Positions 5,635-5,980 of a stretch of 5,980 nt of DNA are shown here, piece by piece. Under the pieces are notes generated by a model. That model was given only the letters and a program-made list of their open reading frames with translations. It was not told the DNA's origin and did not search any database. Position numbers and translations under genes: made by a program. This stretch comes from Oscillospiraceae bacterium (GTDB lineage: Bacteria > Bacillota > Clostridia > Oscillospirales > Ruminococcaceae). Numbering within the stretch: position 1 is the stretch's first letter; every line of letters starts with the position of its first letter. The stretch lies in assembly GCA_017396055.1 (NCBI GenBank), contig JAFQND010000166.1, forward strand, positions 1 through 5,980, given 5' to 3'.

Positions 5635-5980
5635 TCACAGCGCCACGCCGCGCATGATCAGATGGGCACGAAGCTCACCGGCATCCAGCTGTCTTGTGGT
5701 GCAGCCTTTTCCGGAACAGAGCGCCGCTGCCGCTCCCGCAGCCTGACCGATAGCCAGAGCGATACGCATAACGCGGTAGGAAGAAGCCGCTTCATGGGTG
5801 CCGGAAACACATCTTCCGGCGGTGAGCAGATTATCCACACCGACAGGAAGCAGGCATCTGTAGGGAATATCATATCTGCCGCAGCCCTTGGGACATCCGG
5901 TTTCGTCCACCGACTGGCCGGGACCGTCGGGATTGTGGATATCCAAAGGGAAGTTGGCAAGGTGAACGACCGAATCCTCA
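5635..5980 (-). CDS. FAD-dependent oxidoreductase, C-terminal part, cut by window edge
   Basis: The last 114 residues of a gene that begins beyond position 5980; the stop is the TGA at 5637-5635. The reading frame is open to the window edge with no internal start that looks real. The fragment contains FPLDIHNPDG, then YDIPYRCLLPVGVDNLLTAG, RCVSGTHEA and RVMRIALAIGQAAGAAAAL. This series is typical of the C-terminal FAD-binding part of the FAD_oxidored family (Pfam PF12831), with the GRC and GQAAG segments that help hold the flavin. Family members are poorly characterised oxidoreductases often found in carbohydrate gene clusters of anaerobes. No Rossmann GxGxxG is visible because the N-terminus is missing. 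It converges on the isomerase gene across a shared terminator. The family call is sound; the substrate is unknown. Confidence 0.9.
   Translation of the reverse strand, partial: EDSVVHLANFPLDIHNPDGPGQSVDETGCPKGCGRYDIPYRCLLPVGVDNLLTAGRCVSGTHEAASSYRVMRIALAIGQAAGAAAALCSGKGCTTRQLDAGELRAHLIMRGVAL

Noticed and set aside
5635..5946. A complete 103-residue gene starting with TTG at 5946
   Set aside because: The frame stays open to the window edge, and the residues upstream (such as HLANFP) continue the FAD oxidoreductase match, so this is the tail of a longer gene.

Overview
The window looks like a stretch of chromosome from an anaerobic Firmicute, most likely a gut Clostridia-type bacterium. This is inferred from an oxygen-sensitive glycyl radical enzyme paired with its activase, purine-rich Shine-Dalgarno sites before the genes, sigma-A-type promoters with 17-bp spacers, Rho-independent terminators, a TTG start codon and moderate GC content. 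No species can be named. No RNA gene, mobile element or CRISPR array is visible.

Layout. From position 1 to about 4720 everything is read on the minus strand, in two transcription units. The upstream unit (4650 to 2377) starts at a predicted promoter and encodes an intracellular GH20-type glycoside hydrolase (3255-4598). A DMT/EamA-family membrane transporter follows one base later (2417-3253), and a strong intrinsic terminator (2377-2410) ends the unit. The second unit starts at its own near-consensus promoter (2339-2367). It encodes a short, eliminase-type glycyl radical enzyme (174-2273) and, starting directly after its stop codon, the radical-SAM activating enzyme (171-173 down to the window edge, partial).

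Divergent from the hydrolase, with promoters back to back at 4645-4714, a plus-strand gene (4768-5592) encodes a xylose-isomerase-like TIM-barrel sugar isomerase/epimerase. It converges on the C-terminal end of an FAD-dependent oxidoreductase (5635-5980, minus strand, partial), and the two share a bidirectional terminator (5591-5623).

How the genes may work together (inference): the gene set reads as a carbohydrate or polyol catabolic neighbourhood. A cytosolic hydrolase would release a sugar, the isomerase/epimerase and FAD oxidoreductase would reshape its carbons, and the glycyl radical enzyme would perform an anaerobic dehydration or C-X cleavage. The transporter would move a substrate or product. 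The substrate cannot be read from the sequence. The points most worth a second look are the unusual active-site context and small size of the glycyl radical enzyme, its neighbourhood with a GH20 hydrolase, and dyads placed 9-11 bases after all three predicted -10 boxes.
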